Shown here one piece after another: positions 34,257 to 42,956 of a DNA stretch of 64,000 nucleotides. Both the position numbers and the translations under genes were made by a program. The DNA comes from Acidobacteriota bacterium (lineage in GTDB: Bacteria; Acidobacteriota; Terriglobia; Acidiferrales; UBA7541), in assembly GCA_003224085.1 (NCBI GenBank), contig QHYK01000043.1, positions 1-64,000 of the forward strand, read 5' to 3'. Positions within the stretch are counted from its first letter, which is position 1. Every line of letters begins with the position of its first letter. Below the pieces are notes generated by a model. It saw only the letters and a list, made by a program, of their open reading frames with translations, was not told the origin of the DNA and searched no databases.

Positions 34257-34643
34257 ATGAACCTGCCCAAACTGACGAAGCTGGAACTTCAGATTATGGA
34301 AGCGCTTTGGAGCCGTGGCACGTCCTCGATCCGCGAGATTCAGGAAGCGTTTCCCGAGCGGCGCCGCCCGGCCTATACCACGGTGCAGACCACGGTGTAC
34401 CGCATGGAACGCAAGAAGGTGCTGCGCCGAATCAAGAAAATCGGCAACGCGCACATCTTCGAAGCCGTCCTCTCGCGCCACGCGGCGCACCGTCGGTTGA
34501 TTGATGACCTGTTGAACCTGTTCGGGGGGCGTACGCAGCCGGTCATGGCGCACCTGGTGGAATCCGGAAAGCTGACGTTGGAAGAAGTAAGAGAAGCGGA
34601 GAAGGCCCTGCGCAGACTCACAAGAAAGGATAAATCGGCATGA
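34257..34643 (+). CDS. blaI: BlaI/MecI-family transcriptional regulator
   Basis: A 128-residue winged-helix repressor. The N-terminal KLTKLELQIMEALWSRG and the RPAYTTVQTTVYRMERKKVL recognition region are diagnostic of BlaI/MecI. BlaI proteins repress until cleaved after activation of a cognate M56 protease. The downstream blaR1 gene overlaps it by four bases (ATGA), confirming an operon. ATG 34257 has AAAGGA just upstream. It probably binds its own promoter. No beta-lactamase is nearby, so the signal may be other than a beta-lactam. Confidence 0.93.
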   Translation: MNLPKLTKLELQIMEALWSRGTSSIREIQEAFPERRRPAYTTVQTTVYRMERKKVLRRIKKIGNAHIFEAVLSRHAAHRRLIDDLLNLFGGRTQPVMAHLVESGKLTLEEVREAEKALRRLTRKDKSA

Positions 34644-37468
34644 ACCTTCCTGTGATGGCTGGCTCTTTGTCCTCATTGGCGGCGGAATACGGCGCGCCGT
34701 TAGCCAATCACTTGTGGCAATCCACAGGATTTGCCGGGATGGTTTGGTTGTTAACTTTCCTGCTGAGAAAAAACCGCGCACAAACGCGCTATTGCCTGTG
34801 GCTTGCCGCGTCGGCGAAATTCCTTCTTCCATTCTCGCTGCTGGTCGGCTTGGGAAGCCATCTGCAATGGTCTAGAACCCCGGCAGTCACACAACCGAAG
34901 CTCTTCGTTGCGATGGAGGCAATAGGCCATCCCTTTTCGCTCCCCAATCCGCCTCCTGTTCCGATAACCGCGCCTCCTGGCATGTTGGAAGCGGTACTTC
35001 GCAACCTTCCCGTTTTTCTTCTGATGGTGTGGTTTGCCGGGGGTGTCGCCGTGCTCCTCATGTGGTTTCTGCGTTGGCGGCGTTTAACCGCGGCGAGACG
35101 AGCAACTTTGCCGTCAAAATCTGGACGTGAATTCGAAGCGCTCCGCAGGATGGAGCTAAGGATGCGATCCCCCCGGCAAATCAGCCTCGTCCTCTCGCAA
35201 TCCACTCTCGAGCCCGGAATTCTGGGCGTGTTCCGCCCGCTCCTTGTGCTTCCAGCGGGCATTTCCGAGCGACTAACCGACGCGCAACTGGAGTCGGTCA
35301 TTACGCACGAACTGTGCCACGTCCGCCGCCGCGACAATCTGGCAGCCGCGCTTCACATGCTGGTCGAGGCTCTCTTCTGGTTTCATCCGCTGGTCTGGTG
35401 GATGGGGGCGCGGCTCGTGGACGAACGCGAACGTGCCTGCGACGAAGAGGTGTTGAGTCTGGGCGCCGATCCTCAGGTCTATGCCGAAAGCATTCTCAAA
35501 GTTTGCAAATTCTACGTGGAGTCGCCGCTAGCTTGCGTGTCTGGAGTTACGGGCGCCGAGCTCAAGAAAAGGATGGCTTATATCATGACCAAAAATCTCT
35601 CGCGCAAATTGGACTTCAGCAGGAAACTATTGCTCAGCATCGCGGGAGTGTTGGCCGTCGCCGCGCCGATCACGTTTGGCCTGCTGCACTCGCCGCAAAG
35701 CCGAGCCGAATTGCGCGCCTCGAACGCACCCATTACGCCTGCCTTTGAAGTCGCCTCTGTTCAGCCAAGTCGCCCTGGAGACGGGAACACTGGTGTCAGA
35801 ATTGCTCCTGGCAGAATTACCTTAGCAAACTGGACGGTGAAGGGTCTCCTTGTATATGCATATAACCTTGAGCCCGTCGGAGGACCCGGCTGGGTCGACT
35901 CCAAAAGATACGACATCGACGTGAGAGTGAACGACGCACTCGCCTACAAATCCGGCAGGCTCATCGAAACCAATGTAGCAGGGAGGTTTCCTCCCGGCTT
36001 GCGCCATGACCAGCTCAAGTTGATGGTTCAGTCCTTGCTCGCAGACGAATTCAAGCTGAGGTTGAGTCGCGAAACAAGACAGGTACCCGTTTATGCGCTA
36101 GTTATAGCCAAAGGCGGTCCCAAACTTCATGAGGCAAAAGTCGGCGACACATACGCTGATGGAATCGTGGGTCTTGACGGCCTCACTGTGGGACCAAATA
36201 GGGGCACCGGGCAAGATGGCCGTTTGACCGCTCAAGCACTCCCTATACCTACAGTTGCCGAGGTACTGACTAAAATCCTTGGCCGCACTGTCTTAGATGA
36301 AACCGGATTGACCGGGGAATATGACTTCACGCTGGAGTGGACCCCAATCAAGAGCCACGCTGCGGCTGAAGAACAACAAGGCACTGGCAGCGCGTCGCCC
36401 GAATCCGTAGGGCCTTCAATCTTCAGGGCGATCCAGGAGCAGCTCGGGCTCAAACTGGAATCGCGAGAAACGACCGTGGACGTTCTCGTGATCGACCACG
36501 CCGAGAAACCTGCTGAGTCGCAGGCCCAGAATTCAGCCGCCTTGCGCCCACTCTCGCGTCCGCCAATGCGGACCAGAGTAGTAAACGCAACAAGAGGTCG
36601 AACTGCGCTTCAGACTCAAGACACAGGCGCCATTCCTCCCACATTCGAGCTCGTTTCGATCAAACCGCACACATCCGGCAACGACTTGTTCAAGATGATG
36701 TTCGAGCAGGATGGATTCACTGCCATCAACGTGACGCTGCGTAATCTTCTTCGAGCGGCATACGGAGCAGAGGAAAACCGAATCTTTGGAGGGCCTAATT
36801 GGTTCAACTCGGAAAAATACGATGTTGAAGCGAGAATGGACTCTGCTGTGGCCAAGGAACTTGCCGGGATGAGCCAAGATCAACTTAGCGTTGAAAGGCA
36901 AAGGATGCTTCAGGCGCTGTTGGTCGACCGCTTCAAGCTCACGCTTCACCGCCAAACCACACAGCTTGGCGGATACGTACTGGTCGTTGCAAAGAACGGC
37001 CCCAAACTTCAGGAGGCAAAACCCGGCGACACGTACCGGAATGGGTTAAAAAATCCTGAAGGTGGCAGCCCAGCGGGCATGTTCCGCTTGGGAAGGTTCC
37101 ACGGAGGAAGGGGCGAGCTCGTAGGTCAAGGTCTGTCCATGGCGAAATTGGTCCGACTCTTGTCGGAAGACATTCTGAACCGCCACGTTATAGACAACAC
37201 AGGGCTTACGGGCAACTACGATTTCACGCTGGAATGGAAGATAGGAGATGAGAGCCAAGGCCCCATGTTTCAGGCAGCGGGAGATCACCAGCAAGTCCTC
37301 GGCAGTACTTCTCCGCCTGGATTTTCTGGGTCTTCGTTCTTCACTGCGATTCAAGAGCAGCTTGGGCTGGAACTCGATTCAGGAGACAGCCCCATCGCAG
37401 TCATTTTCATCGATCACGCCGAACGCGTCACGGGCAACGAGCAACCGAGTGCAGCACACCTGAACTGA
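34640..37468 (+). CDS. M56 (BlaR1) metallopeptidase fused to two TIGR03435 domains
   Basis: A 942-residue membrane protein. The N-terminal part has four or so membrane helices and an M56 zinc protease: His223-Glu-Leu-Cys-His227 and the downstream ERACDEEVL motif. From about residue 365 there are two copies of the TIGR03435 'soil-associated' domain (about 365-630 and 665-935). Each starts like F-E-V/L-x-S-x-K/Q-P, contains L-L-x-D-R/E-F-K-L and ends in V-I/F-IDHAE. The usual BlaR1 penicillin-binding sensor is absent, so the TIGR03435 domains probably take its place as the extracytoplasmic part. It overlaps blaI by ATGA and should cleave BlaI when activated. Confidence 0.9.
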   Translation: MNLPVMAGSLSSLAAEYGAPLANHLWQSTGFAGMVWLLTFLLRKNRAQTRYCLWLAASAKFLLPFSLLVGLGSHLQWSRTPAVTQPKLFVAMEAIGHPFSLPNPPPVPITAPPGMLEAVLRNLPVFLLMVWFAGGVAVLLMWFLRWRRLTAARRATLPSKSGREFEALRRMELRMRSPRQISLVLSQSTLEPGILGVFRPLLVLPAGISERLTDAQLESVITHELCHVRRRDNLAAALHMLVEALFWFHPLVWWMGARLVDERERACDEEVLSLGADPQVYAESILKVCKFYVESPLACVSGVTGAELKKRMAYIMTKNLSRKLDFSRKLLLSIAGVLAVAAPITFGLLHSPQSRAELRASNAPITPAFEVASVQPSRPGDGNTGVRIAPGRITLANWTVKGLLVYAYNLEPVGGPGWVDSKRYDIDVRVNDALAYKSGRLIETNVAGRFPPGLRHDQLKLMVQSLLADEFKLRLSRETRQVPVYALVIAKGGPKLHEAKVGDTYADGIVGLDGLTVGPNRGTGQDGRLTAQALPIPTVAEVLTKILGRTVLDETGLTGEYDFTLEWTPIKSHAAAEEQQGTGSASPESVGPSIFRAIQEQLGLKLESRETTVDVLVIDHAEKPAESQAQNSAALRPLSRPPMRTRVVNATRGRTALQTQDTGAIPPTFELVSIKPHTSGNDLFKMMFEQDGFTAINVTLRNLLRAAYGAEENRIFGGPNWFNSEKYDVEARMDSAVAKELAGMSQDQLSVERQRMLQALLVDRFKLTLHRQTTQLGGYVLVVAKNGPKLQEAKPGDTYRNGLKNPEGGSPAGMFRLGRFHGGRGELVGQGLSMAKLVRLLSEDILNRHVIDNTGLTGNYDFTLEWKIGDESQGPMFQAAGDHQQVLGSTSPPGFSGSSFFTAIQEQLGLELDSGDSPIAVIFIDHAERVTGNEQPSAAHLN

Positions 37469-37539
37469 AACCGGTAACCACAAACCTGTCATCCCGGCCG
37501 AGGGCGCTCTCTTCAACTTCGGAATTTAAGCTATAGACT

Positions 37540-38030
37540 ACAAAAACCAAGGCAAAGGCATCGGTCCGATAGTCGCCTGCGTGTGCGTTCTTTTGGAAGC
37601 ATTTTGAGCAGCAGTGATCGTGACAGTCGTTTGTGCGGAGCCGGAGCCGCTTGGTGTCACTTGCATTGGCGAGATCGCACAAGTGGTGCCTCCGGGCGCT
37701 CCTCCACAAGAAAGCACCTATCCCGCTAAATTCGCCGACGGGTGTCAGCGTCAGCGAGCTGGGAGATACGCCATCCGTGAAGTCAGACACAAATTGCGTG
37801 AACGCGGGCGAAGTGCTCCTGGCAAAATCTGGATTGGTCGAAGTGAACACCGCCACGATGGAGTGGGTTCCCGCACTCAACGAATTGGTCGAATACTTCG
37901 CCGTGCCATTCCATCCAAATAGAAATTCACCGTTCCGCTTTGTATTCCGGCGACCGAAGAGGACACCATCGCTGTGAAGGTCACAGTGTTTTTTACCGAG
38001 CGATGGATTCGCGCTAGATGTAAGCACCGT
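37540..38030 (-). pseudogene. Decayed Ig-like (Big_3-type) repeat protein fragment
   Basis: On the minus strand, three frames are needed to read one familiar repeat. One frame gives VKNTVTFTAMVSSSVAG, the next KYSTNSLSAGTHSIVAVF and TSPAFTQFV, and a third GAPGGTTCAISPMQVTPSGS and TTVTITAAQ. These are consecutive pieces of the tandem Ig-like adhesin or choice-of-anchor domains common in Acidobacteriota. At least two frameshifts separate them and no start or full-length gene remains. Confidence 0.75.
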
Positions 38031-38081
38031 CGATGTCCCTTTAAAGTCGCGCGCCCTGGGCCACTAATCCCATTAATCGCG

Positions 38082-38110
38082 TTGACAGCGGGCGAATGCT
38101 ACTCTAGAAT
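38082..38110 (+). promoter_or_regulatory. rplM promoter (TTGACA-N17-TAGAAT)
   Basis: TTGACA (38082-38087), 17 bases, TAGAAT (38105-38110): a near-consensus housekeeping promoter 40 bases before rplM, as expected for a highly expressed ribosomal operon. Confidence 0.9.
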
Positions 38111-38149
38111 TAACGTTTGTCTCTCAGGGGAAAGGTGTGACTGAACGAG

Positions 38150-38599
38150 ATGAGGACGTACGTAGCCAAGGGAGCCGAGGCCGAGGCCCTGAAAGCGGGG
38201 TCGAATTGGTATGTAGTGGATGCCACAAACGCCGTCTTGGGCCGGCTGGCAACTCGAGTGGCCCGGATTTTGATCGGCAAGGATAAGCCGAGTTTTACTC
38301 CATATCTGGATTCTGGCGACCATGTGGTCGTGATTAATGCGGAAAAGATCCAGCTGACGGGGAACAAGCTGGAACAGAAAGTTTATCATACCCACAGTGG
38401 CTACCCCGGCGGACTGAAAACCGTGCCGGTCAAACGCGTCCGGGAGACGCGTCCGGAGTGGGTTGTGCGCGAAGCGATTCTCGGGATGCTCCCGAAGAAT
38501 AAGCTGCAAGCGCGCCGGGCAAAGAAATTGCGCGTATACCGCGATGCGGCGGGTCTGGCGAGGCATGCCGGGCAGAAGCCGCAAGCGGTAACGGTTTGA
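38150..38599 (+). CDS. rplM: 50S ribosomal protein L13
   Basis: A 149-residue ribosomal protein, one of the early assembly proteins of the large subunit. The motifs WYVVDATNAVLGRLAT, DHVVVINAEKI and YHTHSGYPGGLK are typical. Length is normal. The promoter at 38082-38110 drives it. The ribosome site is weak (AAAGG, about 14 bases upstream). In most bacteria rpsI follows directly, but here a 454-base hairpin-rich gap intervenes. Confidence 0.97.
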   Translation: MRTYVAKGAEAEALKAGSNWYVVDATNAVLGRLATRVARILIGKDKPSFTPYLDSGDHVVVINAEKIQLTGNKLEQKVYHTHSGYPGGLKTVPVKRVRETRPEWVVREAILGMLPKNKLQARRAKKLRVYRDAAGLARHAGQKPQAVTV

Positions 38600-39053
38600 G
38601 GCCCGCAGGCGGGTAAGTGCAAGTTTTTTAGAACCAGCACTTAAAGTGTATGAAACAAAAGACTTTATCCCCCTTAGAATCAACACTTACGCAGAAACCA
38701 AGGGGGAAGTGGCGGCTAGGTAGCAGTTTTTTGAGGAATACGGTCAAAAAGTAGTCGCTGGTCGCCCAGTTATAAACGAGATTCGTAGTTCCGCACGTTG
38801 CTGTTCCTATCTACGTGGGTCCGGTGCAGGCCTTCGCGGGGAATCAGCTAGTGCCGTTCCAATTCATTGGCTTCTTGCCGATGGCGCCACCAAATTGAGA
38901 GCGGCAATCGGAACGGTACTAGGGCGTGGAGCAGGCCGACCGGTGGGTGTCTCGACGGCCGTCACTTGTAGGTTCCGTCTTGTAGATGCTGGCTACATGG
39001 TGAGCCTAGCGGGCCGAACTTGCGGTTTCTGGTTTTGAGAGTCAGGAGGAACG
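38600..39053 (+). other. 454-base structured gap between rplM and rpsI
   Basis: No gene is visible. It holds three inverted repeats: AAGTGC/GCACTT (38615-38642), CCCCCTT/AAGGGGG (38669-38706) and a long one, CTAGTGCCGTTCC (38848-38860) against GGAACGGTACTAG (38910-38922). An AGGAGG ribosome site for rpsI is at its end. It could be a structured leader or a decayed mobile element. Confidence 0.6.
38848..38922. repeat. 13-bp imperfect inverted repeat
   Basis: CTAGTGCCGTTCC and GGAACGGTACTAG pair with one mismatch (G:T). An inner TTGCCG/CGGCAA pair extends the fold, giving a 75-base hairpin in the rplM-rpsI gap. Confidence 0.75.
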
Positions 39054-39473
39054 TTGAGTACAGCAGGTACGCCCTTAGCGGGCAAGCAGACATGGTTCAT
39101 GGGAACAGGGCGGCGCAAGGAGTCGATTGCGCGCGTGTTCCTTCGCGCAGGCTCGGGCAAGTTCACCGTGAACGACCGCACCGTGGACCAATATTTTCCG
39201 AATCATGCTTGGAAGTATGAAGCGACGGAACCGCTGAAGTTCACCAGCCTTGCCGAGCAGGTAGACGTGTTGGTGAGCGCGAACGGCGGCGGCGTAGGGG
39301 GGCAGGCCGGCGCGGTGCGTATGGGATTGTCGCGCGCGATTGCGCGATACAATCCGGAGCTGCGGCCGTCGCTGCGAACGAACGGATTCTTGACGCGCGA
39401 TTCCCGGATGAAGGAACGCAAGAAGTACGGGCAAAAAGGCGCGAGAAAGAGATTCCAGTTCACCAAACGCTAA
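39054..39473 (+). CDS. rpsI: 30S ribosomal protein S9
   Basis: A 139-residue small-subunit protein whose C-terminal KRFQFTKR reaches the P-site tRNA. GTGRRKESIARVFL and NGGGVGGQAGAVRMGLSRA are the family signatures. The start is TTG 39054, supported by AGGAGG six bases upstream; no ATG fits. It is separated from rplM by a structured gap and lies upstream of rpsB. Confidence 0.97.
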   Translation: MSTAGTPLAGKQTWFMGTGRRKESIARVFLRAGSGKFTVNDRTVDQYFPNHAWKYEATEPLKFTSLAEQVDVLVSANGGGVGGQAGAVRMGLSRAIARYNPELRPSLRTNGFLTRDSRMKERKKYGQKGARKRFQFTKR

Positions 39474-39692
39474 AAAGCGATTGCTGACTGGTGATCGGCG
39501 GCTGGCGAAAGACCAAAAGCCGATTGCAACGAGTTCCAGGAAGATGGCGCAAGTCAACTTCCTGAGATCATGGCCGGCAAGCCGCCGGCAAGAAGGCTGT
39601 TCTGTAGCGGATGGTTGTGTAGCGCCGGGCTTCGGTCGGGCATCTTCACGGCCTCTCGCTGCTGCAAGCAGCTATCCTAATTAGGAGGGAAC

Positions 39693-40562
39693 TTGGCGGT
39701 AGAAATTACGATGAAAGAATTGCTGGAGGCCGGAGTCCACTTCGGTCACCAGACGCGCCGCTGGAATCCGAAAATGAAAGAATATATTTTCGGAGAACGC
39801 AACGGCATCCACATCATTGACCTTCAGAAAACCCTGAAAATGTTTCGCGAAGCGAGCCGCTTCGTGAGTGATATTTCCGCGCAAGGCAGAAACATTTTGT
39901 TTGCGGGCACGAAGCGCCAGGCCCAGGAAGCCGTCGCCGAAGAGGCCAAGCGCTGCGGCGCATTTTACGTGAACCACCGCTGGCTGGGCGGGACGCTGAC
40001 CAACTGGGCCACGCTGCAGAAATCCATCAAGCGCTTGAAACTGCTGAAAGCCATGACCGAAGACGGGCGTATGGAGCAACTCTCGAAAAAAGAACGCGCG
40101 CGCCTGGACCGCGAGATGAAGCATCTCCAGCAGAATTTGGAAGGCATTGAGAACATGGCCCAGTTGCCGGACGCCATGTTCGTGATCGACTCGAATGCCG
40201 AGGAAATTGCGGTGAAGGAAGCGCGGCGCATGGGCGTCCCCGTGGTCGCTGTCGTGGATACGAATTGCGACCCGGACGTGGTGGACTGGATCATTCCAGG
40301 AAATGATGACGCGCTGCGCGCCATCCGGCTGTTCACCACAAAAATCGCGGATTCCGTGGCGGAAGGACGAAACGCTTACCAGCAATCGCAGGTGGCGGAG
40401 AAAAAGTCGGCGGTAGATCAGGCGCTGGTCGAGGGTGTCGAGTACGTGGACACCAGCGCGTACGAACAGTACGAGAAGCAGGAAGGCGACTACGTGGAGG
40501 GTGCGGAAGCGCTGGCGGCAGGCGCGGAAACCACCGTGCCTCCGGACGAAGAAGAACGCTAA
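39693..40562 (+). CDS. rpsB: 30S ribosomal protein S2
   Basis: A 289-residue small-subunit protein. Motifs include [32 protein letters not shown] and [13 protein letters not shown]. The C-terminus is longer than in E. coli and acidic. The TTG at 39693 follows AGGAGGGAAC and fits the conserved N-terminus; no ATG does. tsf follows after a 130-base gap with two strong hairpins. The 218 bases before it (39474-39692) show no gene. Confidence 0.96.
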   Translation: MAVEITMKELLEAGVHFGHQTRRWNPKMKEYIFGERNGIHIIDLQKTLKMFREASRFVSDISAQGRNILFAGTKRQAQEAVAEEAKRCGAFYVNHRWLGGTLTNWATLQKSIKRLKLLKAMTEDGRMEQLSKKERARLDREMKHLQQNLEGIENMAQLPDAMFVIDSNAEEIAVKEARRMGVPVVAVVDTNCDPDVVDWIIPGNDDALRAIRLFTTKIADSVAEGRNAYQQSQVAEKKSAVDQALVEGVEYVDTSAYEQYEKQEGDYVEGAEALAAGAETTVPPDEEER

Positions 40563-40565
40563 GAA

Positions 40566-40584
40566 CCTGCCTGCCGCAGGCAGG
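40566..40584 (+). repeat. Perfect 8-bp stem hairpin after rpsB
   Basis: CCTGCCTG and CAGGCAGG around a CCG loop, four bases after the rpsB stop. It is followed by a G-tract, not a T-tract, so a classic terminator is unlikely. Confidence 0.75.
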
Positions 40585-40608
40585 CTGCGTGGGGGGGGAA
40601 AGTCCAGT

Positions 40609-40638
40609 GGCCCGCCCCGGATGGCTCGGGGGCGGGCC
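40609..40638 (+). repeat. Perfect 10-bp GC hairpin before tsf
   Basis: GGCCCGCCCC pairs with GGGGCGGGCC around a 10-base loop. It lies 24 bases after the preceding hairpin and 55 before the tsf start. It is a candidate attenuator or processing site setting the rpsB:tsf ratio. Confidence 0.7.
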
Positions 40639-40692
40639 GTTCTGCAAGAAGTGGATGCATGTAACACAATTTTAATGAGCAAGGAAAGAAGG

Positions 40693-41343
40693 ATGAGTAC
40701 ACAACAACCTGCCGTGCAAATTCCAGCCCAACTCGTGAAGGAATTGCGGGAACGGACCAATGCGGGCTTCAGTGATTGCCGCGCCGCTCTGATCGAAGCC
40801 AATGGCGACATCGAAAAGGCCATCAGCGTTCTGCGCAAAAAAGGCCAGGCCGCCGCTGCCAAGAAAGCCACGCGCGAAGCGAGCGAAGGCCTCGTGGGCA
40901 GCTACATTCATGCCGGCGGAAAGATTGGTGTGCTCGTAGAGCTGAACTGCGAGTCGGACTTCGTGGCGCGTACGGAGGCGTTTCAGCAGCTTTCGCATGA
41001 CATTGCCATGCACATTGCCGCCCTCGATCCGCGCTACGTGCGGCGTGAGGAAGTCACGCCGGACATGCTCGAGAAGGAACGCGAAATCTATCGCGCGCAG
41101 GCGCTGGCTTCGGGCAAGCCGGAGCAAGTCGTCGAGAAAATCGTCAGTGGCAAAATGGAGAAATTCTACGAGGAGAATTGCCTCTACGAACAGCACTACA
41201 TCAAGGATGAGAGCGTCACGATCGGTGAAATGATTTCACAAGCCGTCGCCAAGCTCAGTGAGAACATTTCCATCCGCCGCTTCGTGCGTTTCAAAGTAGG
41301 CGAAGTGAGCGGCGGGCCTTCGGCGGCGCCCGCAAAAGCCTAA
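40693..41343 (+). CDS. tsf: Elongation factor Ts
   Basis: A 216-residue nucleotide-exchange factor for EF-Tu. The N-terminal [20 protein letters not shown] and [10 protein letters not shown] motifs are diagnostic. It is the short form, lacking one of the core repeats found in E. coli, as in Thermus. ATG 40693 has AAGGAA six bases upstream. An ATG at 40675 would add six residues. It lies downstream of rpsB in the usual order. Confidence 0.95.
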   Translation: MSTQQPAVQIPAQLVKELRERTNAGFSDCRAALIEANGDIEKAISVLRKKGQAAAAKKATREASEGLVGSYIHAGGKIGVLVELNCESDFVARTEAFQQLSHDIAMHIAALDPRYVRREEVTPDMLEKEREIYRAQALASGKPEQVVEKIVSGKMEKFYEENCLYEQHYIKDESVTIGEMISQAVAKLSENISIRRFVRFKVGEVSGGPSAAPAKA

Positions 41344-41523
41344 GCAACTCAAATTGTCAGAATAAACTTACGCGGAGCGTCTCGATTCATCGTGGCGCTC
41401 TTTTTGTTTCGTGCCTTCGCGGCGGCAATCCTCCGGCGTACTTGCCGCCATCACGGGCGAAGTGCGGGGCCGGACAGAGTCTGCTACAATTCCGGGGATT
41501 CAAAGCCGCAAAACCGGAGACTC

Positions 41524-42282
41524 ATGGCCGCGAAGAAAAGCGCAATTACTAGAGTTGTGAAGAAACACAAGCCGGCGTACCAGCGCATCCTGCTGAAGCT
41601 TTCCGGCGAAGCGTTCCAGGGACCGCAAGGATTCGGGATTCATGGAGAAACGATTCGGGCCATTGCGCGCGAGCTGAAGGATGTTCACGCGTTGGGTGTC
41701 GAAACAGCCATCATGGTCGGCGGCGGAAATATTTTCCGCGGGGCGCGGCAAAAAGGGTTCGAGATCGATCGCGCCACCGGCGACTACATGGGCATGCTCG
41801 CGACGGTGATCAACGCCATGGCCTTGCAGGACGCGCTGGAAAAGGAAGGCGTATTCACGCGCGTGCTGAGCGCCATCGAAATGAAAGAAGTTTGCGAGCC
41901 GTTCATCCGGCGGCGTGCCATGCGCCACCTGGAAAAAGGACGCATCGTCATTTTTGCGGCCGGGACGGGAAACCCCTATTTTTCCACGGACACCGCTGCG
42001 GCGCTGCGCGCGATGGAAATCAAGGCGGATGCGATTCTGAAAGCGACGCGAGTTGAGGGGATTTACGACGCGGACCCGGAGCAGGTGCCGGACGCGCGAT
42101 TTGTCTCCGCCATTTCCTACCGCGAGGTGCTGAGCCAGAACCTGAAAGTGATGGATTCAACGGCCATCTCGTTGTGCATGGACAACGGCATGCCCATCGT
42201 GGTGTTCAACATGAATAGGCCGGGAAACATCAAGCGCGTCGTGATGGGCGAGCACGTGGGCTCGAAAGTAACGCCGACGTAG
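41524..42282 (+). CDS. pyrH: UMP kinase
   Basis: A 252-residue kinase that phosphorylates UMP to UDP. Signatures: [13 protein letters not shown], the GGGNIFRG loop and [17 protein letters not shown]. It has a short basic N-terminal extension compared with E. coli. ATG 41524 has GGAG six bases before; an upstream TTG/GTG frame is not conserved. Order rpsB-tsf-pyrH-frr is the classical one, with each gene spaced by 100-180 bases. Confidence 0.96.
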   Translation: MAAKKSAITRVVKKHKPAYQRILLKLSGEAFQGPQGFGIHGETIRAIARELKDVHALGVETAIMVGGGNIFRGARQKGFEIDRATGDYMGMLATVINAMALQDALEKEGVFTRVLSAIEMKEVCEPFIRRRAMRHLEKGRIVIFAAGTGNPYFSTDTAAALRAMEIKADAILKATRVEGIYDADPEQVPDARFVSAISYREVLSQNLKVMDSTAISLCMDNGMPIVVFNMNRPGNIKRVVMGEHVGSKVTPT

Positions 42283-42376
42283 TTGGAAATTGGAAATCAG
42301 AAAATAGACAATGGGTACGAATGAGGGCTTCGCTTTCTAGTTTCACATTTCCTGCTTTCATGAACCGAGGGGAAGC

Positions 42377-42952
42377 ATGACGACGATTGCAACAACCAAA
42401 GATGCGATGGCGACGGCAAAGACGCGCATGGAAAAAGCGGTCGAGGATTTCCGCAAAGATCTGGCCACGCTACGCACCGGCCGCGCGAACGCGGCCATCC
42501 TGGATGCCATCCGCGTGGACTACCACGGCACGCCGATGCCGGTGAACCAGTTGGGGACGGTGACGGTGCCCGAGGCCACGTTGCTGGTGATTGCGCCGTG
42601 GGACCCCAGCGTCGTGCCGATGATTGACAAGGCGATTCGCGCGTCTGACCTGGGTTTGAATCCCACCAATGACGGCAAAGTCGTCCGCGTGCCGATGCCC
42701 GCGCCGACCGAGGAGCGCCGCAAAGAGCTCGTCAAGCAATTGCACAAAATCCTCGAGAACCACCGCACGGCCGTGCGCAATATCCGCCGGGATATCAAGG
42801 AAGCCGTCGACAAGCTGGAGAAAGACAAGAAAATCAGCCAGGACGAGCATAAGCGGACCAACGAAGAGCTGGAAAAGCTCACGCATTCGGAGACCAAGAA
42901 GATCGAAGATCTTTCCGCCGCAAAAGAGAAAGAGATTTTGGAGATTAAATAA
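42377..42952 (+). CDS. frr: Ribosome recycling factor
   Basis: A 191-residue factor that, with EF-G, splits the post-termination ribosome. KAVEDFRKDLATLRTGRAN, VPMPAPTEERRKELVKQ and the C-terminal helical region are standard. ATG 42377 follows GAGGGGAAG. It ends five bases from the convergent DUF3857 gene without a visible terminator. Confidence 0.97.
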   Translation: MTTIATTKDAMATAKTRMEKAVEDFRKDLATLRTGRANAAILDAIRVDYHGTPMPVNQLGTVTVPEATLLVIAPWDPSVVPMIDKAIRASDLGLNPTNDGKVVRVPMPAPTEERRKELVKQLHKILENHRTAVRNIRRDIKEAVDKLEKDKKISQDEHKRTNEELEKLTHSETKKIEDLSAAKEKEILEIK

Positions 42953-42956
42953 ATTT

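Noticed and set aside
40566-40638. Hairpins considered as a terminator ending the rpsB transcript
   Set aside because: Neither is followed by Ts, and tsf depends on the same transcript in most bacteria.
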